NCBI GenBank assembly: GCA_002686135.1
Contig: NZAO01000094.1
Coordinates: 1-14,279 of the forward strand
Source: Rhodospirillaceae bacterium
Lineage (GTDB): Bacteria > Pseudomonadota > Alphaproteobacteria > UBA11136
Direction: 5' to 3'
Length of the DNA: 14,279 bases
Positions within the stretch are counted from its first letter, which is position 1. The number at the start of each line of letters is the position of its first letter. This document shows positions 1-6,305 of the stretch, piece after piece. Below the pieces are notes generated by a model. It did not search any database. It was not told where the DNA came from and was given only the letters and a program-made list of their open reading frames with translations. The translations under genes were made by a program, and so were the position numbers.

Positions 1-327
1 CAAAACTGTGTGGTGACCCAGGAACCCGGGGCCACCGATGTGAAGGAATCCTTCAACTGGCTGTTCGAGTCTGAAGCAGAGGAAAAGACGGAGGATTCAA
101 AGGAGAAATTGGTACATATGGAAGAGGCCGAACCACTCGGGGGCGAGGAATTGGATATGGGAGAATGCGTCGCCCAGTATCTGAGCCTGACCCTTGACCC
201 CTATCCGCGGCTGCCGGACGCGCAGGTGCCATCGGAATTGAAGGGGAACACGGATGTGGATGTGGATTCGGGGGAAACACCGGAAGGCCCCTTTTCCGCC
301 CTTCAGTCCCTGAAAAACCGCAGTTAA
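1..327 (+). CDS. YceD/DUF177 family protein, C-terminal part (5' end outside window)
   Basis: The reading frame is open from the first base and ends at TAA 325-327, so the start lies upstream of the window. The first visible residues, QNCVVTQEPG, match the segment of alphaproteobacterial DUF177 proteins where a Cys precedes 'VTLEP'. The rest is very acidic, with an E/D-rich stretch, and ends in the family-typical 'DPYPR.P' segment followed by a short polar tail. DUF177/YceD proteins are linked to 23S rRNA accumulation, and the gene normally sits directly before rpmF, as here. That synteny is the main support for the assignment. A GTG at 10 could open a shorter ORF, but the conserved residues before it argue that it is internal. 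The exact biochemical role is not visible from the sequence. Confidence 0.8.
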   Translation, partial: QNCVVTQEPGATDVKESFNWLFESEAEEKTEDSKEKLVHMEEAEPLGGEELDMGECVAQYLSLTLDPYPRLPDAQVPSELKGNTDVDVDSGETPEGPFSALQSLKNRS

Positions 328-451
328 ATTAATTAGTTACCCATTGCTGTTGCCCAGGCCTAAGTTTTTCGTTAAGTAAGCAGGCTTTCCAGAGACCTAC
401 TCCAAACGGTTTGCCCCAGAATCGTTATCTAAAGAATGTGAGAGTGAGAGC

Positions 452-634
452 ATGGCAGTACCAAAGAGAAAAGTATCTACGTCGAAACGGAACATGCGCC
501 GTTCCCACGATTCCCTGAAGGCCGCCGGTTATGTGGAATGCCCCAGCTGCGGCGAATACAAACTGCCTCATCATGTCTGCGAGTCTTGCGGCACCTACCG
601 CGATCGCGAAGTGGCCGAGGCCGCAAGTATATAA
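452..634 (+). CDS. rpmF: 50S ribosomal protein L32
   Basis: This 60-residue protein of the large ribosomal subunit has the usual L32 length. The N-terminus [19 protein letters not shown] is the basic, rRNA-binding signature of the family. A zinc-ribbon follows, with cysteines at residues 30, 33, 43 and 46 (CPSC ... CESC), so this is the zinc-binding (C+) form of L32. The start is the ATG after a weak purine-rich stretch (gagagtgagag). It lies 124 bp after the DUF177 stop and 31 bp before plsX, the standard bacterial order. I saw no convincing sigma70-type promoter in the gap before it, so it may be co-transcribed with the DUF177 gene. Confidence 0.97.
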   Translation: MAVPKRKVSTSKRNMRRSHDSLKAAGYVECPSCGEYKLPHHVCESCGTYRDREVAEAASI

Positions 635-665
635 ATTTTCATAACTTTCTGCGGGGATTCCGGCA

Positions 666-1715
666 GTGAGCAAAGGCCATATCATCGCCCTTGATGCCAT
701 GGGCGGAGATCAAGCGCCGGAAATGGTAATCAGGGGTCTGGAAATCGCCCATGAGCGGTTCCCCGGCATCCATTTTCTATTGTTCGGCGATTCCAAGCGT
801 CTCGAAGGCTTGTTGGACGAAACGCCGGCGTTGCACAAGGCTTGTTCGGTACATCATACCGTGGATGTTGTGAGCGCCGAGGCGAAGCCCTCGCAGGCGC
901 TGCGCAATGGTGGGGAATCGAGCATGCGTGTGGCCATCAATTCGGTGCGCGACGGCCTTGCCGAAGGCGTGGTTTCGGCAGGAAACACGGGCGCGCTCAT
1001 GGCCATCGCTAAGTTCGTCCTGAAAACCCTGCCCGGCATCGACCGCCCCGCCATCGCTTCCTTTTTCCCCACCCAGAAGGGCGAAACCCTGATGCTGGAT
1101 TTAGGTGCCAACGTGGAATGCGATTCCGATAATCTGGTGCAGTTCGCGGTGATGGGGGAAGTGTTCGCCCGTACCGTCCTGGGGCTCGACAAACCCTCCA
1201 TCGGGCTTCTCAACGTGGGATCGGAGCAGCGCAAGGGGCACGATTCCGTGCGCCGCGCCAGAGATATCCTGCGCCACAGCCACCTGCCCATACGCTTCCA
1301 CGGTTTCGTGGAAGGCGACGATATCGCCGCCGGCACCGTGGATGTGATCGTCACCGACGGGTTTTCCGGCAATATCGCCCTCAAGACCGCCGAAGGAATC
1401 GTTCATCTTTACACCAACTATCTGAAGAAGGCCTATCGCGCCACCCTGGTCTCGAGGCTGGGATACCTGTTGAGCCGGGGCGCGCTGCAGCGGCTGAAGT
1501 CGCGGCTCGATCCGCGGATCTATAACGGGGCCATGCTTCTCGGGCTCAACGGGATAGTGGTCAAGAGCCACGGTGGCACTGACGCGGTGGGCTTCGCCAA
1601 TGCTGTCGGCGTTGCCGTGGACATGATCAACAACGATTTCAACGAAATCATCAAGGAGGAATTCGAAACCCTTAACCTTGAGCCGGACCATGATTCCCAA
1701 GCCTTTGTCCTGTAA
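666..1715 (+). CDS. plsX: Phosphate acyltransferase PlsX
   Basis: PlsX converts acyl-ACP and inorganic phosphate to acyl-phosphate, the donor used by PlsY to acylate glycerol-3-phosphate at the start of phospholipid synthesis. It is a peripheral membrane enzyme. The 349-residue product is of normal length. Family signatures are visible: [17 protein letters not shown] near the N-terminus, [10 protein letters not shown] around residue 105, a [10 protein letters not shown] segment, and [15 protein letters not shown] around residue 230. The start is a GTG at 666 with GGGG about nine bases upstream; the protein begins [15 protein letters not shown], so little can lie upstream. It sits between rpmF and fabH, 38 bp before fabH, in the classic phospholipid/fatty-acid cluster and is very probably co-transcribed with both. 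Confidence 0.97.
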   Translation: MSKGHIIALDAMGGDQAPEMVIRGLEIAHERFPGIHFLLFGDSKRLEGLLDETPALHKACSVHHTVDVVSAEAKPSQALRNGGESSMRVAINSVRDGLAEGVVSAGNTGALMAIAKFVLKTLPGIDRPAIASFFPTQKGETLMLDLGANVECDSDNLVQFAVMGEVFARTVLGLDKPSIGLLNVGSEQRKGHDSVRRARDILRHSHLPIRFHGFVEGDDIAAGTVDVIVTDGFSGNIALKTAEGIVHLYTNYLKKAYRATLVSRLGYLLSRGALQRLKSRLDPRIYNGAMLLGLNGIVVKSHGGTDAVGFANAVGVAVDMINNDFNEIIKEEFETLNLEPDHDSQAFVL

Positions 1716-1753
1716 CATGCCCGGTTTTCACAGCCTCAAACACCCCGGCTGAC

Positions 1754-2728
1754 ATGACGCTGCGTTCCCAGATTATCGGCTGTGGGTCTTTTCTCCCGGA
1801 CAAGGTGGTCAGCAATGATGAGTTGTCGCGCCGGGTGAATACCAGCGATGCGTGGATCCGCGAGCGCTCCGGCATCGAGGCACGTCATATCGCCGCCGAA
1901 GGGGAGCTTACCTCGCATCTGGGTATTGCCGCGGGTCGGGCGGCACTGGACGATGCCGGGATCGAGGCCGGCGAGGTGGACCTTATCGTGCTCGCGACCT
2001 CAACCCCGGACGAGACCTTTCCCTCCACGGCGTCGCAGATTCAGGCCGGTCTCGGGGTCACCGGAGCGGCGGCCTTCGATGTCCAGGCAGTCTGTGCCGG
2101 CTTTTTCTTCGCCCTGGCAGTGGCCGATAATTTCATCCGTTGCGGCCAGGCGCGCACGGCCCTGGTGATCGGTGCCGAGACTCTTTCACGGATTCTCGAC
2201 TGGAATGACCGCGCCACCTGTTTCCTGTTCGGCGATGGCGCTGGGGCGTTGGTGCTGCGGGCAGGGGAGGGAAGCGGCGAGGTGCACGACCGTGGGGTGC
2301 TGTCGACCCATCTCCATTGCGACGGACGTGATCACGACTGTCTCTATGTGGATGGCGGCCCGTCCAGCACCGGTACGGTGGGCGTGGTGAGGATGGAGGG
2401 CAAAGCGGTCTTCAAGAAGGCGGTGCTGCGTCTCGCCGCAGTGGCCGAAGAGGCCCTGTCCGCCCACGGGCTTGAAGGCGGGGATATAGACTGGATGGTG
2501 CCCCATCAGGCGAATTTACGGATTATGAAGGGAATGGCGAAGAAACTTGGTTTCGGAGAGGAAAAGGTGATAGTCACCATAGATCGTCACGCCAATACCT
2601 CCGCGGCCTCCATCCCCCTGGCCCTAGACTGGGGACGCCGCGAGGGAAAAATCCAACCCGGACACTTGCTTTTGCTGGAGGCCATCGGCGGTGGGCTGAC
2701 CTGGGGAGCGGCCATGGTCCGCTGGTAG
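1754..2728 (+). CDS. fabH: 3-oxoacyl-ACP synthase III (KAS III)
   Basis: FabH condenses acetyl-CoA (or another short acyl-CoA) with malonyl-ACP to start each fatty-acid chain in type II synthesis. The 324-residue protein has the full catalytic triad: Cys114 in [11 protein letters not shown], His251 in VPHQANLRI, and Asn281 in [12 protein letters not shown]. The glycine-rich C-terminal [13 protein letters not shown] is also typical. The thiolase-fold core is complete and uninterrupted. The ATG at 1754 gives [16 protein letters not shown], which aligns with family starts, although no clear Shine-Dalgarno is visible before it. Its position right after plsX is the usual arrangement coupling fatty-acid initiation with phospholipid synthesis. 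A gap of about 127 bp follows before ihfA. Confidence 0.97.
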   Translation: MTLRSQIIGCGSFLPDKVVSNDELSRRVNTSDAWIRERSGIEARHIAAEGELTSHLGIAAGRAALDDAGIEAGEVDLIVLATSTPDETFPSTASQIQAGLGVTGAAAFDVQAVCAGFFFALAVADNFIRCGQARTALVIGAETLSRILDWNDRATCFLFGDGAGALVLRAGEGSGEVHDRGVLSTHLHCDGRDHDCLYVDGGPSSTGTVGVVRMEGKAVFKKAVLRLAAVAEEALSAHGLEGGDIDWMVPHQANLRIMKGMAKKLGFGEEKVIVTIDRHANTSAASIPLALDWGRREGKIQPGHLLLLEAIGGGLTWGAAMVRW

Positions 2729-2760
2729 AAGGGGTCGCGAAGGAGGCGTTCCGGTTTTCA

Positions 2761-2790
2761 AGGTATATGGGAAACAAATCTCTTATACCT
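2761..2790. repeat. 7-bp perfect inverted repeat upstream of ihfA
   Basis: AGGTATA (2761-2767) is followed 16 bases later by its exact reverse complement TATACCT (2784-2790), between fabH and ihfA. It is not a factor-independent terminator because no T-run follows. It lies just upstream of a possible -35 (TTGACG, 2797-2802), whose matching -10 (TAGGGT, 2820-2825) is poor. The repeat could be an operator for ihfA, a leader hairpin or chance; only the repeat itself is directly seen. Confidence 0.4.
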
Positions 2791-2855
2791 CTGCAGTTGA
2801 CGGATATTACCGCTGACGTTAGGGTTCCGTAACGAATACGAGGGGGGTGGAGATT

Positions 2856-3179
2856 ATGGGAGACCGTACCGTCACGCGCGCCCATTTAACCGAGGCCGTT
2901 TATCAGGAAGTGGGCCTTTCCCGCAATGAATCCGCGGATCTGGTTGAATCCGTTCTGGAGAAAATTTCGTCCACATTATCTGGCGGCGAAGGGGTGAAGA
3001 TATCCTCCTTTGGCAGTTTCGGCGTGCGCATGAAAGGGGAGCGCATTGGCCGCAACCCTAAAACCGGAGAGGAAGTCACCATTACACCCCGGCGGGTGGT
3101 GGTGTTTCGTCCCTCCCATATTCTCAAGAACCGCATCAGCTCATCCCTTGGCGAGGCCGCGACCAGGCGCGTGACCTAG
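2856..3179 (+). CDS. ihfA: Integration host factor subunit alpha
   Basis: IhfA pairs with IhfB to form the sequence-specific DNA-bending protein IHF, used in recombination, replication and transcription. The 107-residue product shows the DNABII signature: two N-terminal helices, [15 protein letters not shown], and the arm [21 protein letters not shown] with the DNA-intercalating proline at residue 68. The phrase '[20 protein letters not shown]' favours IhfA over HU. I chose ATG 2856 because the purine-rich run at 2841-2850 is then placed as a ribosome binding site. A GTG at 2847 in the same frame would add three residues but sits inside that run. A MerR-type gene starts four bases after the stop, the common alphaproteobacterial arrangement. 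Confidence 0.95.
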   Translation: MGDRTVTRAHLTEAVYQEVGLSRNESADLVESVLEKISSTLSGGEGVKISSFGSFGVRMKGERIGRNPKTGEEVTITPRRVVVFRPSHILKNRISSSLGEAATRRVT

Positions 3180-3182
3180 GTC

Positions 3183-3617
3183 GTGGCGGCGGGCGCATCA
3201 CAGTCTTCGGTTGTCCAGCCGTCGCCCCGGGGCGGGGAGAAGTCGTCCTCCGCCTTCCGCACCATCAGCGAGGTGGCCAATGAATTGAACGTACCCCAGC
3301 ACGTTCTGCGGTTCTGGGAATCGAAGTTCAACCAGATCAAACCCATGAAGCGTGGTGGCGGCCGGCGTTATTACCGGCCAGAGGATATCGGTCTTCTGCG
3401 CAGCATCCGCGACCTGCTTTATCACGACGGCTATACCATCAAGGGGGTGCAGCGCCTGTTGCGCGAGGGTGGCGCTAAATCCTTGGTCGAGAATCAGGAA
3501 ATGGCGGATGCTCTTTCTTCCCCGGCCGCAGCCACCTCCGCCGCCGGAATCCGTGCCGAGTTGCGGGAGCTGTTGAAAGAGCTGGAAGCCCTGCGCAGTC
3601 TGCTGGACAAGATATGA
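3183..3617 (+). CDS. MerR-family transcriptional regulator next to ihfA
   Basis: This 144-residue protein has an N-terminal MerR winged-helix domain: [22 protein letters not shown] (about residues 25-46) is the helix-turn-helix, and [18 protein letters not shown] (56-73) is the wing and following helix. [15 protein letters not shown] continues the MerR pattern. After a low-complexity Ser/Ala linker comes a short Leu/Glu-rich helix (about 121-144), likely the dimerisation coil. No cysteine-rich metal site or drug-binding domain is present, so the effector is unknown. The start is a GTG at 3183, three bases after the ihfA stop, implying translational coupling; the first 24 residues are variable and the exact start is less certain. 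The ihfA-merR-tRNA-Pro order is conserved in many alphaproteobacteria, but the target genes are not known to me. Confidence 0.9.
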   Translation: MAAGASQSSVVQPSPRGGEKSSSAFRTISEVANELNVPQHVLRFWESKFNQIKPMKRGGGRRYYRPEDIGLLRSIRDLLYHDGYTIKGVQRLLREGGAKSLVENQEMADALSSPAAATSAAGIRAELRELLKELEALRSLLDKI

Positions 3618-3671
3618 TTCTGGTATGTCCCCCGTATGTCTCCCTGAGGCAAAGCGGGGGATGGGGGCCTC

Positions 3672-3699
3672 TTGCACGCCCCATTTCGGGTGGTATAGT
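3672..3699 (+). promoter_or_regulatory. Probable promoter of tRNA-Pro
   Basis: TTGCAC (3672-3677) and TATAGT (3694-3699) are separated by 16 bases, with four and five of six matches to the sigma70 consensus. They lie about 60 bases before the tRNA gene, which would give a leader of roughly 55 nt. A GC-rich 7-bp inverted repeat just upstream (3628-3634 / 3655-3661) has no T-run and is unlikely to be a terminator for the MerR gene. Confidence 0.6.
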
Positions 3700-3761
3700 G
3701 CGCCCGCCGCCGCAAAAATACAGCCAGTAGCCGTCTTAAAGATCATCGGCACAAATCTTTT

Positions 3762-3838
3762 CGGAGCGTAGCGCAGTCTGGTAGCGCATCACACTGGGGG
3801 TGTGGGGGTCGTGGGTTCAAATCCCACCGCTCCGACCA
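3762..3838 (+). tRNA. tRNA-Pro (anticodon GGG)
   Basis: This 77-nt cloverleaf has an encoded CCA end. The acceptor stem CGGAGCG pairs perfectly with CGCTCCG, and the D arm is GCGC...GCGC. The anticodon stem TCACA/TGTGG closes the loop CTGGGGG with GGG at 3796-3798. The T arm GTGGG-TTCAAAT-CCCAC is perfect. It reads CCC and CCU proline codons. The first anticodon-stem pair is a T-G wobble, all others are canonical. It has its own likely promoter. A long AT-rich gene-free stretch begins about 100 bases after its 3' end. Confidence 0.97.
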
Positions 3839-4140
3839 TTTTCCTCCCCGTCCCCTCGCTCAGGGCTACGTCTATGGACAACCGTTAGCGGCGACGAACT
3901 GTGCGTCCTTTACCTGCGATCACACAGCGGTAATGAGTCCTGCAGCTTCTGCTAAATATTACATAATATTATGAATTAATAACAAACGATTATTGGTAAT
4001 TATTCACTTAAAATATCATGTTAAATTTCCGCCATAAAGGACTATGACGGGGGGCTGTCGCGGTTACCGGAGGGGGCGGGAGAGGCTCCGGAAAGAGTCT
4101 TTAAGACATCAGAATTGATTTTATTTGATTGGGGTGTGCT
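3839..4140. other. Gene-free stretch with an AT-rich core
   Basis: No coding frame on either strand looks real here. The centre (about 3951-4035) is strikingly AT-rich for this genome. It holds a perfect 12-bp palindrome CATAATATTATG at 3962-3973 and several ATTATT/AATAA runs. A GC-rich hairpin, CCGGAG...CTCCGG, lies around 4068-4092, and an 11-bp palindrome GTCTTTAAGAC at 4097-4107. No integrase, att repeat or T-run terminator was seen. It may be a regulatory or nucleoid-protein-binding region, or leftover DNA from an element once inserted beside the tRNA; the sequence does not decide. Confidence 0.5.
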
Positions 4141-4425
4141 CTAGCCGTTGCGGGTCAGGATTTCACGCCCCAGAGGCGTGATCTTGCACACCAACCAATC
4201 GGGTTTCAACGGATTGGCGAACCACGGGTCGGCCCATCCTTGGTCGATGCAGCTGCGGATAGTGCGGGGGTCGATGCGCTTGCCGTTGGCGTCGAACAAG
4301 GGGAGCTTGCCGCCGGGCTGTTCGAGGCCGCGCGCGAGCCATTCATGCTGGGCTGGGGTCGGACGGGCGTGAATCCGCACTACCTTGCGTTCGCTTCGTT
4401 GGGCACTGCTGCGGGCCGCGCTCAT
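4141..4425 (-). CDS. Small unknown protein, possible winged-helix
   Basis: This 94-residue protein is not one I can name. Support for it being real: a strong Shine-Dalgarno (GGGGAGG) ends seven bases before the ATG, codon composition resembles its neighbours, and the sequence has ordered, conserved-looking motifs. Residues 1-15 are basic and Ser/Ala-rich. The middle contains PTPAQHEWLARGLEQPGG and KLPLFDANGKRIDPRTIRSC. The C-terminus, GWADPWFANPLKPDWLVCK followed by ITPLGREIL, resembles the end of a winged-helix domain, where an 'LT..G' step follows the wing. I infer a small DNA-binding or accessory protein, with low certainty. It is transcribed away from cutA across a 249-bp gap with inverted repeats. 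A longer ORF on the opposite strand over the same bases is judged a shadow. Confidence 0.7.
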   Translation of the reverse strand: MSAARSSAQRSERKVVRIHARPTPAQHEWLARGLEQPGGKLPLFDANGKRIDPRTIRSCIDQGWADPWFANPLKPDWLVCKITPLGREILTRNG

Positions 4426-4535
4426 GAATTGCCTCCCCTGTGTAAGGAACCCCTGTTTTTTTCACATGCGGCGGGAAAAACGCCGATACGGGTCCCTTTT
4501 TCCTTACTTTAGGCGAGGAATTCACTTGCGCCAAG

Positions 4536-4572
4536 AAAATTATGCTTGCATCGCAAGTAGATACATAATTTT
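4536..4572. repeat. Nested inverted repeat between the small unknown gene and cutA
   Basis: The outer arms AAAATTATG (4536-4544) and CATAATTTT (4564-4572) are exact reverse complements. Inside them CTTGC (4545-4549) and GCAAG (4553-4557) pair across a three-base loop, leaving only TAGATA unpaired on the 3' side. Together they could make a 14-bp hairpin with one bulge. No T-run follows, so a terminator is unlikely; an operator or leader structure is more plausible. It directly abuts the Fur-like palindrome. Confidence 0.6.
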
Positions 4573-4586
4573 GATAGCTATTATCA
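4572..4586. promoter_or_regulatory. Fur-box-like palindrome
   Basis: TGATAGCTATTATCA agrees with the classical 7-1-7 Fur consensus TGATAATnATTATCA at 12 of the 14 defined positions. It lies 88 bases before the cutA ATG and about 147 bases before the start of the divergent small gene. An overlapping TATTAT (4579-4584) resembles a -10 element, so binding here could block transcription. The call is by consensus matching only; an AT-rich region raises the chance of coincidence, and many alphaproteobacteria use other motifs for iron control. Confidence 0.45.
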
Positions 4587-4674
4587 TGAGGCCGGCCATG
4601 AAAGGATCTGGCCGTTTGAGGGGCCGGATTTGCCGGACGGATTTTTTGTGCTGGGTTTTCGGGGGAGAAAGATC

Positions 4675-4989
4675 ATGGAGTTTCGTTTCGTTTATATCAT
4701 CGCCGGATCGGACGCGGAGGCGCGCACAATCGCCACCACCCTTGTGAAGGAGCATCTTGCCGCCTGCGCCAATATCATTCCCGGCATGCGCTCCATTTAT
4801 CGCTGGGAGGGCAAGATCACCGAGGCTGATGAAACGGTCCTTATCGCCAAGACATCCAGGGACCGTGTCCCCGCCCTCATGGAGCGCGTCAGGGTGCTGC
4901 ACAGCTACGACTGCCCCTGCGTGGTTTCCCTTGCCGTGGAAGACGGCAATCCCAATTACCTCGACTGGCTGGCGGAGGAAATCACCTGA
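4675..4989 (+). CDS. cutA: Divalent-cation tolerance protein CutA1
   Basis: CutA1 is a small trimeric, ferredoxin-like-fold protein associated with copper and other divalent-cation tolerance; its exact function is unsettled. The 104-residue product shows the family pattern: EARTIATTLVKEHLAACANI, IPGMRSIYRWEGKI, ETVLIAKTSRDRVPALMERV, LHSYDCPCVVSL and the closing GNPNYLDWL. I placed the start at ATG 4675, preceded by GGGGGAG at 4661-4667, because MEFRFVYI aligns with family N-termini. A TTG upstream at 4630 would add 15 unrelated residues. No signal peptide is seen, so it is cytoplasmic. A Fur-like palindrome and a hairpin lie in its upstream region, and a short terminator hairpin follows the stop, making this a single-gene unit. 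Confidence 0.95.
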   Translation: MEFRFVYIIAGSDAEARTIATTLVKEHLAACANIIPGMRSIYRWEGKITEADETVLIAKTSRDRVPALMERVRVLHSYDCPCVVSLAVEDGNPNYLDWLAEEIT

Positions 4990-5020
4990 GAGCTCCCGGC
5001 AGCTATTCACTACTATAATA

Positions 5021-5042
5021 CCGCTTTCTAAGCGGCTATTTT
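5021..5042 (+). terminator. Factor-independent terminator after cutA
   Basis: CCGCTT (5021-5026) and AAGCGG (5030-5035) form a perfect six-pair stem with a TCT loop, followed by CTATTTT. It begins 32 bases after the cutA stop and precedes the rplM promoter. The T-run is short, so termination may be partial. Confidence 0.6.
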
Positions 5043-5059
5043 GTAACGGTTTTTGTGTA

Positions 5060-5087
5060 TTGACTCCCATAAAATACGTGGCATACT
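5060..5087 (+). promoter_or_regulatory. Probable rplM-rpsI promoter
   Basis: TTGACT (5060-5065) and CATACT (5082-5087) are spaced by 16 bases, with five and four of six matches to the sigma70 consensus. They sit between the cutA terminator and rplM, about 88 bases before its ATG. The GC-rich leader that follows could carry the autogenous control known for this operon in other bacteria, but I see no defined structure for it. Confidence 0.6.
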
Positions 5088-5174
5088 CCGCGCCCCGCTG
5101 GATCTGGTTTAGGCCCGGCGGGGGGGAATTGAACGCCGCAGATGAGCCGCGGCAAATGAGTTGTGAAAACCGTC

Positions 5175-5639
5175 ATGAAGACCTATTCCGCCAAGCCCTC
5201 GGAGATCAATAAAAAGTGGTACCTGATCGACGCCGAGGACCTTGTCCTGGGCCGTATGGCCGCAGTGATTGCCCGCATGCTGCGGGGCAAACATAAGCCC
5301 ATGTTCACTCCCAATATGGATTGCGGCGACAATATCGTGGTTATCAATGCCGAGAAGGTAAAGCTCACCGGCAAGAAGCTCACCGACAAGGTGTATACCC
5401 GTCATACCGGGTATCCCGGAGGAATCCGAACCCGCACGGCGGACGGTATCCTCGCCGGCAAGCGGCCCGAACAGCTGGTAATCAGGGCGGTAGAGCGGAT
5501 GTTGCCGCACGGCCCTCTGGGCCGCCGCCAGATGAAGAATCTGAAGGTGTTCAGCGGCCCCGAGCACTCCCACGAGGCTCAGAAGCCCGAGGCTCTGGAC
5601 GTGGCTGCCATGAATCACAAGAACAAGAGGAGCGCCTGA
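5175..5639 (+). CDS. rplM: 50S ribosomal protein L13
   Basis: L13 is an early-assembling protein of the large subunit. The 154-residue product starts [21 protein letters not shown], the typical alphaproteobacterial beginning. It continues with the L13 signatures [49 protein letters not shown] and [21 protein letters not shown] chose ATG 5175 because this matches the family start. A GTG at 5163 in frame would add four residues, and neither start has a strong Shine-Dalgarno. The C-terminal 25 residues after YSGPEHSH-like '[16 protein letters not shown]' are variable. rpsI follows with a single base between stop and start, so the two proteins are translated from one message. Confidence 0.96.
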   Translation: MKTYSAKPSEINKKWYLIDAEDLVLGRMAAVIARMLRGKHKPMFTPNMDCGDNIVVINAEKVKLTGKKLTDKVYTRHTGYPGGIRTRTADGILAGKRPEQLVIRAVERMLPHGPLGRRQMKNLKVFSGPEHSHEAQKPEALDVAAMNHKNKRSA

Positions 5640-5640
5640 G

Positions 5641-6165
5641 ATGGCCGAAGATACGCCGACCTTGGGTGATGTGGCTCCGGAACTGGCGGACGCCACGTCC
5701 GGCGCGGCCCCCGCCACGGCCGAGGAAACACCTGCGGTTCCGGAGCCTGTGGTTCCCGCGGAGCCCAAGCTCGATGCCCAGGGCCGTGCCTATGCCACCG
5801 GCAAGCGCAAGGACGCCGTGGCCCGGGTCTGGATGAAGCCCGGAGGCGGCCGGATTACGGTCAACGGCAAGGAAATGGATGTCTATTTCGCCCGTCCGGT
5901 GCTGCGCATGCTGATTCGTCAGCCCTTTGACCTGACCGAGCGTGGTTCCGAGTTTGATGTGGATTGTTCGGTCTCCGGCGGCGGTCTGTCGGGACAGGCC
6001 GGGGCCGTGCGTCACGGCATCAGCCGCGCGCTGGTCAATTACGAACCGGGACTGCGACCGCTCCTCAAGAAGGGCGGATTCCTCACCCGCGACGCGCGCG
6101 TGGTGGAACGCAAGAAATACGGCCGCCACAAGGCCCGCCGAAGCCACCAGTTCTCGAAACGTTAA
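5641..6165 (+). CDS. rpsI: 30S ribosomal protein S9 with N-terminal extension
   Basis: S9 lies in the head of the small subunit, and its C-terminal tail reaches the P-site tRNA. The core from about residue 50 is standard: [52 protein letters not shown] and the basic tail [17 protein letters not shown] ending in the invariant SKR. At 174 residues it is longer than the usual 130 or so because of an Ala/Pro/Glu-rich extension of roughly 45 residues. Such extensions occur in several alphaproteobacterial S9 proteins and are probably disordered. The ATG at 5641 follows GAGGAG at 5626-5631, supporting this start. A strong terminator follows the gene. Confidence 0.96.
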   Translation: MAEDTPTLGDVAPELADATSGAAPATAEETPAVPEPVVPAEPKLDAQGRAYATGKRKDAVARVWMKPGGGRITVNGKEMDVYFARPVLRMLIRQPFDLTERGSEFDVDCSVSGGGLSGQAGAVRHGISRALVNYEPGLRPLLKKGGFLTRDARVVERKKYGRHKARRSHQFSKR

Positions 6166-6193
6166 ACCCCCGGGCTTTTTGCGTTACGAATGA

Positions 6194-6222
6194 AGGGTGT
6201 TCCTGGCGGGACGCCCTTTTTT
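6194..6222 (+). terminator. Factor-independent terminator after rpsI
   Basis: AGGGTGTTCC (6194-6203) pairs with GGGACGCCCT (6208-6217) through ten pairs, two of them G-U, closing a TGGC loop. Six T residues follow (6217-6222). It starts 28 bases after the rpsI stop and separates the ribosomal operon from argC. This is the clearest terminator in the window. Confidence 0.85.
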
Positions 6223-6305
6223 CTTGGCGGGATCATTCCGTGCGACGCCTGGCCTGCTTTCCTTTGCCCGCGCGCGGCTCTATTCTCTGATTTAGGAAAC
6301 CGATC

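Noticed and set aside
1101..1718. 205-codon minus-strand frame within plsX
   Set aside because: It is antisense to an intact plsX and matches no family I recognise.
3628..3661. TCCCCCG/CGGGGGA inverted repeat after the MerR gene as a terminator
   Set aside because: The loop is 20 bases and no T-run follows, so factor-independent termination is not supported.
4097..4107. GTCTTTAAGAC palindrome as a terminator for the small minus-strand gene
   Set aside because: A single-base loop cannot form a stable hairpin, and the downstream T content is low.
4129..4512. 127-codon plus-strand frame over the small unknown gene
   Set aside because: The minus-strand 94-codon frame has a strong Shine-Dalgarno and ordered motifs; the plus frame has neither and ends in low-complexity sequence.
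4597..4650. GC-rich imperfect hairpin before cutA followed by a T-run, as an attenuator
   Set aside because: The stem GGATCTGGCC/GGCCGGATTT relies on wobble pairs and the T-run begins more than ten bases after it, so an attenuator cannot be supported.
6255..6290. Sigma54-like promoter before argC
   Set aside because: The GG and GC elements are 13 bases apart instead of the required 10.
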